Position numbers and translations under genes: made by a program. A model generated the notes under the pieces. That model made no database searches. It had not been told where the DNA came from and was given only the letters and a program-made list of their open reading frames with translations. From NCBI GenBank assembly GCA_025464585.1, contig JAODGL010000176.1:1-8791 (forward strand): a stretch of 8,791 bases of DNA, in the 5' to 3' direction. Of the stretch, positions 1-6,324 are shown piece by piece. The DNA is from Methanosarcinales archaeon (lineage in GTDB: Archaea > Halobacteriota > Syntropharchaeia > Alkanophagales > Methanospirareceae). Each line of letters opens with the position of its first letter. Within the stretch, counting starts at the first letter, position 1.

Positions 1-212
1 ATTTTCAGTTTCTTTAAAGCCCATATTCCAATATAACAGACATTGTAAGCGATAACCGCAAGAGTATAATGTTGTATGATCTTTTCAAACTTAATTGAAA
101 ATCCTGCGTAGTGATGATGCTTACCTGCAGCGAATGCACATTCATCCTTTGTGTCACAGAAAAAATCGGCAGCTACTACACCGGGTGGACATACTACATC
201 CCCACATCCCAT
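1..212 (-). CDS. Partial small Cys-rich protein of unknown function, 5' part only
   Basis: This open frame begins at ATG 212-210 and stays open for 70 codons to the window edge, so the C-terminus is missing. A strong Shine-Dalgarno (GGAGGTGA, 219-226) lies six bases before the ATG, which strongly supports translation from this start. The N-terminal half is rich in cysteine (residues 3, 8, 19 and 25) and begins MGCGDVVCPPG. A HHH run lies near residue 32. Residues 50-66 (TLAVIAYNVCYIGIWAL) are hydrophobic enough for one membrane segment or a buried helix, followed by the basic KKLK. The upstream P-loop/amidotransferase gene ends inside the Shine-Dalgarno, so the two are very likely co-transcribed and translationally coupled. 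I do not recognise the family. The cysteines could bind a metal or form disulfides, but nothing visible decides this. Confidence 0.66.
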   Translation of the reverse strand, partial: MGCGDVVCPPGVVAADFFCDTKDECAFAAGKHHHYAGFSIKFEKIIQHYTLAVIAYNVCYIGIWALKKLK

Positions 213-218
213 TTCACA

Positions 219-226
219 TCACCTCC
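219..226 (-). promoter_or_regulatory. Shine-Dalgarno overlapping the upstream stop codon
   Basis: On the minus strand the sequence reads GGAGGTGA, a near-perfect match to the 3' end of 16S rRNA, six bases before ATG 212. Its last three bases are the TGA stop codon (221-219) of the upstream amidotransferase-like frame. Ribosomes ending that frame would sit on the next gene's initiation site, a classic arrangement for coupled translation. Confidence 0.75.
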
Positions 227-1169
227 TCGAATACTTCCCGCATTTCTCCACGAACCGCGCTATTAAAGTTGGGTGCATCATCGGATGCACCTCGGTGTGC
301 AGCACCATCGTATCATATTCAACTGCACCATCCTTTCCCCTGTATCCAAATTTATCGGATGACAACTTATAAAGGTAACTGCCCGGGAGTTCACCCTCGA
401 ACTCCCACCTGTGCGTGCACGTGCCCACCGAGACAGGCTCGTCCGTCTCGACATCCCGCAGAATAACCGACTTTGTCTTCTTCGGGTTGCCCTTCCTCCC
501 CTCAGTATGATAATCCCATAACCCTATTTCTTTCTCCCTCGCTCCGTCTGGATATACGTGATACTTCCCGAACAGGTTCGAGCACGAGAGCCCAAGCACG
601 GGCATACCATCCTGTATCGCCTCCAAAATTTGCCTCTTCAGTTTATCAAACCGCTCAGACCAACCAACCTTCTCCTGCTTCCAGTACCCTATCATCAAGC
701 CATCGCACTGCTCCAAATCTTCTCTCTTAAATACAGGTATTATTTCAACTCCATGCGCTTCGAGCACATCCCAGAACTCGCTGAAGAAGTGCATCCCGGG
801 CATCCCAATCATGCCTATTTTCAGTTTCTCTTCCACTGAAGTAGGATACACGTCAAATAGCTCAATTTTTGGAACAGGAACCTCTACCGCATTATCTATC
901 AGCCAGTCAACGTCTATCTCATAGGGCATTTGTAACATGTAAGGGTCTTCATCTTCTTTAGCTTTCTCAACGTATCCGATACAGTTTTCAGGCATCTTCA
1001 TCTGCTCGCGATGCGAAACTTTATTGAGAATAACGGCATCCGCTTTGTTTACCGCAGTCGAATTTACAGGAAGCTTCTCAACGTCTAAGACGCCAACGGT
1101 TGTCATCCTCGGCAGTATTACTATAAATGGTGTCAGCCCAGTCGCCTTCGATAATCCCGAAGTCAGCAT
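219..1169 (-). CDS. CobB/CobQ-like glutamine amidotransferase part of a frameshifted P-loop protein (3' portion)
   Basis: This is the C-terminal part of a gene interrupted by a frame change; its first ~14 residues (from ATG 1169) are probably not native. The native sequence likely enters near FIVILPRM (about 1127). It continues the nucleotide-binding domain through VGVLDVEKLP and ADAVILNK (residues 43-50 here), which resembles the strand plus NK motif of G3E/CbiA-type P-loop proteins. From about residue 117 (LKIGMIGMPG) to the end it looks like a class-I glutamine-amidotransferase domain of CobB/CobQ type. PVLGLSCSNLFG (190-201) sits at the nucleophile elbow and LHTEVHP (290-296) at the usual catalytic His. 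The elbow is atypical: the family pattern G-x-C-x-G reads G-L-S-C-S, so Ser is at the expected position and Cys one later. Domain-level recognition is moderate; the substrate is unknown. Cobyrinate or lipid-II-type amidation are family precedents, not conclusions. Confidence 0.62.
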   Translation of the reverse strand: MLTSGLSKATGLTPFIVILPRMTTVGVLDVEKLPVNSTAVNKADAVILNKVSHREQMKMPENCIGYVEKAKEDEDPYMLQMPYEIDVDWLIDNAVEVPVPKIELFDVYPTSVEEKLKIGMIGMPGMHFFSEFWDVLEAHGVEIIPVFKREDLEQCDGLMIGYWKQEKVGWSERFDKLKRQILEAIQDGMPVLGLSCSNLFGKYHVYPDGAREKEIGLWDYHTEGRKGNPKKTKSVILRDVETDEPVSVGTCTHRWEFEGELPGSYLYKLSSDKFGYRGKDGAVEYDTMVLHTEVHPMMHPTLIARFVEKCGKYSRR

Positions 1170-1578
1170 TGCTGTAAAACCCTAACACGCCCAGCGCCTT
1201 CCTCTCTATCCACGAGATCGTCGAAGCATCAAATATGTTATATTCCGCGGCGAAGGGATACTTCCAAACTTTGTATAGAAGCTTTCCGCCGTACACTAAA
1301 TATACCCAATTGTCATGAATTGTACCCTGAATCTTGAAATTGTTCACGGTGTGCCCTTTCTGCTGCAGTAATCTCGTCAGAAGCATTGATACCGTGGTCT
1401 TACCCGCGTTTATCACGCCAAGGTTGCTCACCAGTATGCACTTCAGCGTTGTCTCTTCGGTGAACACTGATAGCAGCTTCTCTGGAACTTTCTCGATGAG
1501 TCTTATGTCAATCGCTGCCGCCGCGCCCAGCGCGCCCGCACCCTTTACGAATTCCCTTCGCGTTAGCTTCACGTGCAT
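1078..1578 (-). CDS. Tat-signal P-loop NTPase-like part of the same frameshifted gene (5' portion)
   Basis: The N-terminus has a twin-arginine-like motif TRREFVKG (residues 6-13) followed by an Ala/Gly-rich hydrophobic stretch to about residue 23, as in Tat signal peptides. The nucleotide-binding region starts near residue 46 with KCILVSNLGVINAGKTT. GVINAGKT (54-61) fits the Walker A pattern GxxxxGK[ST], and DFGIIEGDW (139-147) resembles the Walker-B-side strand of CbiA/dethiobiotin-synthetase-like proteins. After about residue 150 the frame turns polar and Arg-rich (ending RWRLRR), while the +1 frame carries the expected hydrophobic strand, so the native protein continues in the 219-1169 frame (about 452 residues if rejoined). 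The start may be ATG 1578, or GTG 1572-1570, which leaves a better 8-base gap after AGAGGT (1581-1586). A Tat signal on an ATP-dependent enzyme is unexpected; it may instead be a membrane-anchoring or relict sequence. Confidence 0.62.
   Translation of the reverse strand: MHVKLTRREFVKGAGALGAAAAIDIRLIEKVPEKLLSVFTEETTLKCILVSNLGVINAGKTTVSMLLTRLLQQKGHTVNNFKIQGTIHDNWVYLVYGGKLLYKVWKYPFAAEYNIFDASTISWIERKALGVLGFYSNADFGIIEGDWADTIYSNTAEDDNRWRLRR
1115..1134 (-). other. Frameshift site joining the two halves of the P-loop/amidotransferase gene
   Basis: The 5' frame codes sensibly up to about ...EGDWADT (codon ACC 1131-1129), and the 3' frame codes sensibly from about FIVILPRM (TTT 1127-1125). Skipping a single base, for example 1128, restores one continuous frame. 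I see no homopolymer or classic slippery heptamer here, so a genuine mutation or an assembly/sequencing error are both more likely than programmed frameshifting. Confidence 0.6.
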
Positions 1579-1595
1579 GTACCTCTGTTGTTATG

Positions 1596-1606
1596 ATATA
1601 TATTAA
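1596..1606 (-). promoter_or_regulatory. Candidate box A (TATA) of the leftward P-loop gene
   Basis: On the minus strand the stretch reads TTAATATATAT, an archaeal TATA-box-like element centred about 23 bases before ATG 1578 and 29 before the alternative GTG 1572. That spacing predicts a transcript with a very short leader or none at all. The A/T content of the intergenic region lowers specificity. Confidence 0.4.
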
Positions 1607-1790
1607 TTGACACTGTGTACGGAATGAAAGCCTGGTGGAAATGAGCAATAAAATTAAAGAGAGATATCATCACTTGAATTTCTACTTCTAATAAAGTTTG
1701 GTGAGTTATTAGTTATACAATGACCGTAAAATGTAATGTTTAGAAAAGATTGCCTCATCAAAGAAGGGAAAAAATGAGTGAAGACAGAAG

Positions 1791-1797
1791 GGGGTGA
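1791..1797 (+). promoter_or_regulatory. Shine-Dalgarno of the ABC operon's first gene
   Basis: GGGGTGA lies six bases before ATG 1804 and fixes this start for the exported protein, whose hydrophobic signal segment begins a few residues later. Confidence 0.65.
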
Positions 1798-1803
1798 AAA
1801 GAA

Positions 1804-3087
1804 ATGATAAGTGCGAAGAGAACCATTGCAATATTTATTGCAGCATCTCTGGTGCTGCTTGCAACGGCTGTGGTATTATCCGCGGAAGGTCCTGCGGTCA
1901 TGATTACCACTGTGAAGGTGGAACCCGAAGCATTGATGCCAGGCGACTCCGGCACCATCACTCTATCCATAAAAAATATGGATACACAATCTTCGGAGAC
2001 TGAGACAACCGTTGAAACTCTATCGTACTCAGAGAAGACAACCACATCAACAAGGAGTATAAGTGCAGAGATAAGCAATATAAGGCTGAGTAGCGGTAGA
2101 ACAGGGATAGAATGGCTGCGAGAGGGTCTACGGCGCTCTGAATACTACAACATAGGTGCTCTTGGACAGGGTGAGAGTATAACAGTGGCAATACCGATAA
2201 AAGCTGATGCTTATGTCAGCGATGGCACTTACTTCCCGGAGGTATGCATAGAAGTGAAGAATGGTAAGAATGTGCGATTTCCAGTGCCCGTGAAGGTGCA
2301 TAGCGGGAAGGTAGAGCTGATAGAGAAAGATGTTCCTTCGGAGATTTCACGCCATGAATCAAAGGAGATTGTGATAGTAGTGGCAAACAATAGACCCAAT
2401 TCGGTGAATGGTGTGCTCGTGACCACAGTGGGAGAAGACTTAGAGCTCACGCCAGAGCGGGTATTCATGGGCAATCTGGCACCTTATGAGAAGAGGGAGG
2501 TGAATTTTTCTATTATTCCTCTTTCTCCCGGTAATAAGGACATCCATATTGAGGTGGAATACAGGAATGGATTCAATTCGCATCGAAGTACGCATGAATC
2601 AACGGTATTCGTGAGGAATAACACGGGCATGGAGCTTATCCTGGTAGACGCGCCCAAGTCGGTTTTGAGGGGCGAAGTGGCGAAGATAGATTTTGATGTG
2701 GCGAATGGGATGAGCAAAGAAGCCAGAGCGGTATCGGTAGTCCCCCGGAAGAATAATAAAGGGGTGGTGATATTGCCTTCAGAGTATTTCATCGGCGATA
2801 TGGAAGCGGGGGATGTCTTTTCCGCATCTTTTGGTATTGATACCAGCGAACTGGAGGAGGGTGATAATATAATTCCCTTCAACCTGGTCTTCCGCGACGC
2901 CGATACAGACAGGATATACGAAATAGAGGGTTATGAAGTGCACATAAAAGTAAAAGAGCCACAGAAGAATATGCGGCTGTTATCAGCAAAGCCAATCCTG
3001 TTAGCTGCGGGTACTCTTATGCTCGCGTTGATAGTGGGCGTGATGTGGTTGAGAGCGCGACGTAGAAGGAAGAAGAGGACTGCATGA
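1804..3087 (+). CDS. Membrane-anchored exported protein with Ig-like (COG1361/CARDB-type) domains, ABC-operon partner
   Basis: The 427-residue product starts with a basic residue cluster and a hydrophobic segment (6-26) ending near LSAEGP, a signal peptide or signal anchor. It ends with a second membrane helix (about 395-416) and a very basic tail (RARRRRKKR), which predicts an outside-facing ectodomain and a cytoplasmic C-terminus. The ectodomain has three beta-rich segments, about 34-165, 168-270 and 275-385. Each has the alternating pattern of Ig-like/CARDB/NEW3 folds, for example the GDSGTITLSIKN stretch and the repeated phrasing near ESKEIVIVVANN and EVAKIDFDVANG. The first contains a Ser/Thr-rich insert (61-85). 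Such COG1361-like proteins are often encoded with MacB-type transporters in archaea. Its stop codon overlaps the ATPase start in ATGA, so it is probably a dedicated extracytoplasmic partner or substrate-binding/adaptor subunit. The exact role is inferred from context. Confidence 0.75.
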   Translation: MISAKRTIAIFIAASLVLLATAVVLSAEGPAVMITTVKVEPEALMPGDSGTITLSIKNMDTQSSETETTVETLSYSEKTTTSTRSISAEISNIRLSSGRTGIEWLREGLRRSEYYNIGALGQGESITVAIPIKADAYVSDGTYFPEVCIEVKNGKNVRFPVPVKVHSGKVELIEKDVPSEISRHESKEIVIVVANNRPNSVNGVLVTTVGEDLELTPERVFMGNLAPYEKREVNFSIIPLSPGNKDIHIEVEYRNGFNSHRSTHESTVFVRNNTGMELILVDAPKSVLRGEVAKIDFDVANGMSKEARAVSVVPRKNNKGVVILPSEYFIGDMEAGDVFSASFGIDTSELEEGDNIIPFNLVFRDADTDRIYEIEGYEVHIKVKEPQKNMRLLSAKPILLAAGTLMLALIVGVMWLRARRRRKKRTA

Positions 3088-3755
3088 TAATTCGAGTAGA
3101 GTATTTGAGCAAGGTTTACCGCATGGGTAAGGTGGAAGTTCCAGCGTTACGAGATGTGAACCTGGAGATAGAAGAGGGCGAGTTTCTGGCAATCATGGGA
3201 CCCTCAGGCTCGGGCAAATCCACACTGCTCAATATAATTGGCTGTCTGGACAAGCCAACAGGGGGTAGGGTATTCATTGATGGTGCGAATACCGCATCGC
3301 TCAGCGAGAACGAGCTTGCAGAAGTAAGGCGTGATAAGGTGGGATTCGTATTCCAGCAGTTCAATCTCATCCATTCTTTGAATGCGCTTGAGAATGTCTC
3401 ACTTCCAATGTTCTTTGCAGGAGTAAGCCGTGGTGAGCGGCTAAAGAGGGCAGAGGAACTGCTTGCAAAGGTCGGGCTTCGTGAGCGGATGCACCATAAA
3501 CCCATGGAACTGAGTGGCGGGCAGCAGCAGCGTGTGGCAATTGCACGTGCACTGGCGAACAATCCGAAGATAGTCATCGGGGATGAACCCACGGGGAATG
3601 TGGATACAGAAGCGGGGAATGTGATAATGGGCATTCTGGGGGATTTGAATAGAGAAGGCAAGACGATAATTGTGGTGACACACGACCCGGTGATTGCCGC
3701 ACATGCAAAGAGAGTGATAAGGATGCGAGATGGGCGATTGCTTGACGAAGAATGA
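3084..3755 (+). CDS. ABC transporter ATP-binding protein, MacB/LolD (MJ0796) type
   Basis: This 223-residue ATPase has the complete set of ABC motifs: A-loop Tyr12, Walker A GPSGSGKS (39-46), Q-loop Gln91 in FQQFNL, signature LSGGQQQR (143-150), Walker B IVIGDEPT (163-170) with catalytic Glu168, D-loop GNVD (171-174) and switch His200 in VVTHD. Length and motif wording match the LolD/MacB/FtsE-like family, exemplified by Methanocaldococcus MJ0796. These enzymes power mechanotransmission by MacB-type permeases rather than classical through-pore transport. The ATG shares four bases (ATGA) with the preceding gene, and its stop overlaps the next start the same way. It therefore almost certainly energises the two permeases that follow. 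It should form a dimer on the cytoplasmic face of the membrane. The substrate cannot be read from the sequence. Confidence 0.95.
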   Translation: MIIRVEYLSKVYRMGKVEVPALRDVNLEIEEGEFLAIMGPSGSGKSTLLNIIGCLDKPTGGRVFIDGANTASLSENELAEVRRDKVGFVFQQFNLIHSLNALENVSLPMFFAGVSRGERLKRAEELLAKVGLRERMHHKPMELSGGQQQRVAIARALANNPKIVIGDEPTGNVDTEAGNVIMGILGDLNREGKTIIVVTHDPVIAAHAKRVIRMRDGRLLDEE

Positions 3756-4948
3756 TAGATATAATTCTGATGGCATACCGCGATCTAAGCGAGCGAAAAG
3801 CGCGTACAATCCTCACACTGCTCGGTATTGCGGTGGGCATAGCGGCTATTGTCTCTCTGGTGAGTGTGGGCTACGGCATGCAGGAGGCGATCACAGGCGA
3901 ATTGACTGTCTTCGCAGACCTCATCTCGGTGATGCCGGGCAAATTAGCAGGTATGTCGTATGTGGAGCTCGGGAGTTTCACGGACCGAGACATAAGAGAC
4001 ATCAGGCGTATAGGCGGCATCAAAGAGGTAACGGCAATGACGCACGGTGCTGCGGAAGTGGAATATCGAAACGAACGTAAGCCAGTTTTTGTACTTGGAG
4101 GCGATACCGATGCACTGAGCAGCTTCTATGTGGAACCGGTTGGGCTCGATGAAGGGCGGTGGCTCAGAGAGAACGATTATAGGGTGTGCGTTATCGGAAA
4201 CCGCGTGGCTACCGAATTCTTTGACGAGCCGATACATATAAATGATAAGCTGAGAATCAACGGCGAGAAGTTCATAGTAGCTGGTGTTTTCAAGAAGGCA
4301 AGCATGCTCTATGCCATGGACGTTGACCCCCATATCTTCCTCACGTTACGCGCTGCTAAAGACGTTCTGGGGAACGAAAAGGCGAAATACAAGTATATCA
4401 CGGTGCGTGTTTATAATATCGAAGAGGTAGATGAAATAGCAGATGAGCTCGAGGAGAGGATAAACGATAACCACGGGCTCGATGAATTTGCCACAGCGAT
4501 GACGATGGGCAGCATGCTGGAGCGGATAAGTTCTGTCTTCAGTATACTCCGTGGCGTTCTGGTAGGCATTGCAGCAATTGCACTTGTGGTCGCTTCTATT
4601 GGCATAATGAACACGATGCTGATGGCAGTGATGGAGCGCACGCATGAAATAGGGGTGATGAAAGCGATAGGTGCGAAGAACAGCGATGTCCTCTCTCTTT
4701 TCCTCCTGGAATCGTGCATGGTAAGTTTGATAGGCGGGGTGGCTGGCTGTATCCTCGGGGTCATCCTCGCACGAGTTGTAAGTCTTGTCGTGAGCTCCGC
4801 ACTGGGGATGGAGTTCGTCCCCACTGTGAAAGTTGGGGTTCTGTTCGCCGGTGTTGGGGTTGCAATGTGTGTTGGTGTGCTCTCAGGGTTCTACCCCGCA
4901 CGTAAAGCGTCGAAGATGAGCCCGGTTGAAGCTGTGAGGTACGGGTAA
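3752..4948 (+). CDS. ABC transporter permease 1, MacB/FtsX family
   Basis: The 398-residue protein has the MacB layout. A cytoplasmic N-terminal helix with the ERKARTILTLLGI motif runs into TM1 (about 19-40), followed by an extracytoplasmic MacB_PCD-like domain (about 45-260). Three C-terminal helices follow (roughly 266-292, 315-345 and 363-383). Between TM2 and TM3 is the conserved coupling motif ERTHEIGVMKAIGAK, which contacts the ATPase in this family, and the C-terminus has the typical PARKASKMSPVEAVRYG ending. It starts inside the ATPase stop codon (ATGA) and ends two bases before a second, related permease. In MacB-type systems two copies of one permease normally make a homodimer; here the two adjacent paralogues may form a heterodimer. 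Likely substrates are lipid-, peptide- or envelope-related, but that is only family precedent. Confidence 0.93.
   Translation: MIDIILMAYRDLSERKARTILTLLGIAVGIAAIVSLVSVGYGMQEAITGELTVFADLISVMPGKLAGMSYVELGSFTDRDIRDIRRIGGIKEVTAMTHGAAEVEYRNERKPVFVLGGDTDALSSFYVEPVGLDEGRWLRENDYRVCVIGNRVATEFFDEPIHINDKLRINGEKFIVAGVFKKASMLYAMDVDPHIFLTLRAAKDVLGNEKAKYKYITVRVYNIEEVDEIADELEERINDNHGLDEFATAMTMGSMLERISSVFSILRGVLVGIAAIALVVASIGIMNTMLMAVMERTHEIGVMKAIGAKNSDVLSLFLLESCMVSLIGGVAGCILGVILARVVSLVVSSALGMEFVPTVKVGVLFAGVGVAMCVGVLSGFYPARKASKMSPVEAVRYG
4603..4683 (+). repeat. Near-identical 81-bp segment, copy 1 (in permease 1)
   Basis: By eye this segment matches 5814-5894 at 78 of 81 bases, and all three differences are synonymous. 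It encodes the end of TM2 and the conserved coupling motif. The match is far closer than between the rest of the two genes. Confidence 0.85.
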
Positions 4949-4950
4949 GA

Positions 4951-6159
4951 ATGAATGATTTTTTCTCGCTGGTCTGTCGTAACATCAGGGAGCGCAAGAC
5001 GCGTTCGGCACTCACGATACTGGGTATTATGGTGGGTGTAGGAGCAGTAATCGCTTTGATTTCCACAGGGTTTGGTGTACAGGCGGCTATAATGGACCAG
5101 CTCATTGAGATGGCTGATATAGTGATGGTAACGCCCGGTGCACAGGAATTCGGCGCTTTCGGGGCGCTTGGCAGTTTTAACGACCGTGACCTGGAAGCGG
5201 TGAACAGTATAATTGGTGTAAAAGACGCGGTAGCTATGAGAAGTGGAATAGAAGGTGTGGAACACCGCGGTGAGACGTTCAGGCTGACAGTCACGGGTAT
5301 CAATCCACGAGATACCGGAGCGGTCTTCGGCAAGACGATTGAACGAGAAGGAGGCGGTGGTGGGATGTCTGCGGGCAGAGACCTCCGTGAGAACGATAAA
5401 AAAGCATGTGAGATAGGGTACAGTGTTGCACATGATTATTTTGCGGATGATATCGGCGTTAATGACCGGCTGACGATAAATGGGACGAAGTTCAGGGTGG
5501 TCGGCATACTGGAGAAGCAGGGCGGGTTCAGGTCCGAGGTGGACTCCACGATATACATCACGACGCGAGATGCAATCTCTATCCTCGATAACCGTGATAT
5601 CTCGGAGATTTTTGTCAGGGTGAGGGAGATAGATGATGCGGAGCGGATAGCGGCAGAAATAGAGGAGCGAATCAACGATAATCATAAACTGGATGATTTC
5701 GCCTATGCAATGACGATGGGAAGTGCAATCGAGCAGTTAGAATCGGTCTTCGGGATTATGCAGGTGGCTCTGATTGCCCTGTCATCCATCTCGTTGCTTG
5801 TTGCTGCGATGGTCATAATGAACACGATGCTGATGGCGGTGATGGAGCGCACGCATGAAATTGGAGTGATGAAAGCGATAGGTGCGAAGAACAGGAATAT
5901 TCTCGCACTGTTCTTGCTCGAAGTGGGGGTGATAAGCCTGATAGGGGGCATCTGTGGCTGCATCATGGGTACAGTAGCTGCTCATTCGTTCAGCTTCGGC
6001 ATCCAGAAGGCTTTTGATGTGGAACTCAGAGCGATAGTGAAGCCCGAAGTGCTGCTTGCTGGCGTTGCAGTTGCCGTACTGGTGGGTGTAATTTCTGGAT
6101 TGTATCCAGCGCTGAAGGCGGCGAGGATGAGTCCAGTAGAGGCTGTGCGGTATGAATGA
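4951..6159 (+). CDS. ABC transporter permease 2, MacB/FtsX family, paralogue of its neighbour
   Basis: This 402-residue permease repeats the architecture of the preceding gene: RERKTRSALTILGIMVG leading into TM1, an extracytoplasmic domain, three C-terminal helices and the ending KAARMSPVEAVRY. The coupling segment around residues 289-314 is identical in protein sequence to permease 1, and the 81-bp DNA behind it differs at only three bases. The extracytoplasmic halves have diverged much more, and this copy carries a Gly-rich stretch (EGGGGGMSAG, about residues 132-141) absent from its partner. The start is two bases after the previous stop, with GAGGT about 11 bases upstream, so translation may depend on coupling. 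Conserved ATPase contact with divergent outer domains suggests two permeases sharing one ATPase. It is the last gene of the operon. Confidence 0.93.
   Translation: MNDFFSLVCRNIRERKTRSALTILGIMVGVGAVIALISTGFGVQAAIMDQLIEMADIVMVTPGAQEFGAFGALGSFNDRDLEAVNSIIGVKDAVAMRSGIEGVEHRGETFRLTVTGINPRDTGAVFGKTIEREGGGGGMSAGRDLRENDKKACEIGYSVAHDYFADDIGVNDRLTINGTKFRVVGILEKQGGFRSEVDSTIYITTRDAISILDNRDISEIFVRVREIDDAERIAAEIEERINDNHKLDDFAYAMTMGSAIEQLESVFGIMQVALIALSSISLLVAAMVIMNTMLMAVMERTHEIGVMKAIGAKNRNILALFLLEVGVISLIGGICGCIMGTVAAHSFSFGIQKAFDVELRAIVKPEVLLAGVAVAVLVGVISGLYPALKAARMSPVEAVRYE
5814..5894 (+). repeat. Near-identical 81-bp segment, copy 2 (in permease 2)
   Basis: This is the partner of 4603-4683, offset by 1211 bases, with three synonymous differences. 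Tandem duplication followed by local gene conversion or strong selection on the coupling helix would explain it. Confidence 0.85.
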
Positions 6160-6273
6160 TGGAAAATGCGGTGTAGTTCCAAATGAGGCATTCTCGCCCT
6201 TCCAGGAATATGTCCTCTGGTTGCGTACAAGGTATCTGTTGCGAAGTCCGTGTAAATCAGTGGAAATCCATAT

Positions 6274-6281
6274 CTTAAATA
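6274..6281 (+). promoter_or_regulatory. Candidate box A for tRNA-Leu
   Basis: CTTAAATA matches the archaeal TATA-box consensus TTTAWATA at seven of eight positions. It predicts a transcription start near 6303-6307, giving a leader of roughly 22-26 bases before the mature tRNA. Confidence 0.5.
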
Positions 6282-6282
6282 G

Positions 6283-6324
6283 AAGAAAAAATTTCTTTGG
6301 TAAAGCTTTCTTTTTTAAAGAAAG
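6283..6324. repeat. Cluster of three short inverted repeats with T6 tracts before tRNA-Leu
   Basis: Three adjacent palindromes can be read: AAGAAA-AAA-TTTCTT (6283-6297), CTTT-GGT-AAAG (6295-6305) and CTTTCTTT-TTT-AAAGAAAG (6306-6324, a perfect 8-bp stem). The plus strand has a T6 run at 6311-6316 and the minus strand has one at 6286-6291. The region could therefore end transcription of the ABC operon from the left and of the histone-deacetylase gene from the right. The last hairpin would also fall in the tRNA 5' leader, four bases before the mature end. A/T richness makes chance palindromes fairly likely. Confidence 0.45.

Larger units (their letters stand above)
1579..1803. other. Divergent intergenic region between the leftward P-loop gene and the ABC operon
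   Basis: This gap carries the promoters of two divergent units. The leftward box A is at 1596-1606. For the rightward operon no single box A stands out; the A/T-rich stretch around 1700-1745, including TTATACAAT, is the likeliest area. A seven-codon ATG-to-TGA mini-frame (1774-1797) ends inside the Shine-Dalgarno of the following gene and is probably fortuitous. I see no RNA gene or repeat here. Confidence 0.4.

Noticed and set aside
95..839. Several plus-strand frames opposite the amidotransferase-like gene
   Set aside because: They are Ser/Pro/His-rich shadows without ribosome sites or motifs; the minus strand has coherent domain structure and a strong downstream Shine-Dalgarno.
1115..1140. 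Programmed +1 or -1 frameshift signal
   Set aside because: There is no slippery heptamer, rare-codon stop context or obvious following pseudoknot; a mutation or sequence error explains the frame change more simply.
1774..1797. Seven-codon ATG-to-TGA mini-frame before the exported protein gene
   Set aside because: It ends inside the Shine-Dalgarno of the next gene, which could suggest a leader peptide, but it has no Shine-Dalgarno of its own and is too short to distinguish from chance.
3116..3661. 181-codon minus-strand frame opposite the ABC ATPase
   Set aside because: It is a Ser/Pro-rich antisense shadow of a gene whose every ABC motif is intact on the plus strand.
4891..5685. 264-codon minus-strand frame opposite the permease genes
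   Set aside because: It is antisense to two well-supported permease genes, has no recognisable motifs and is explained by the codon pattern of the plus-strand genes.
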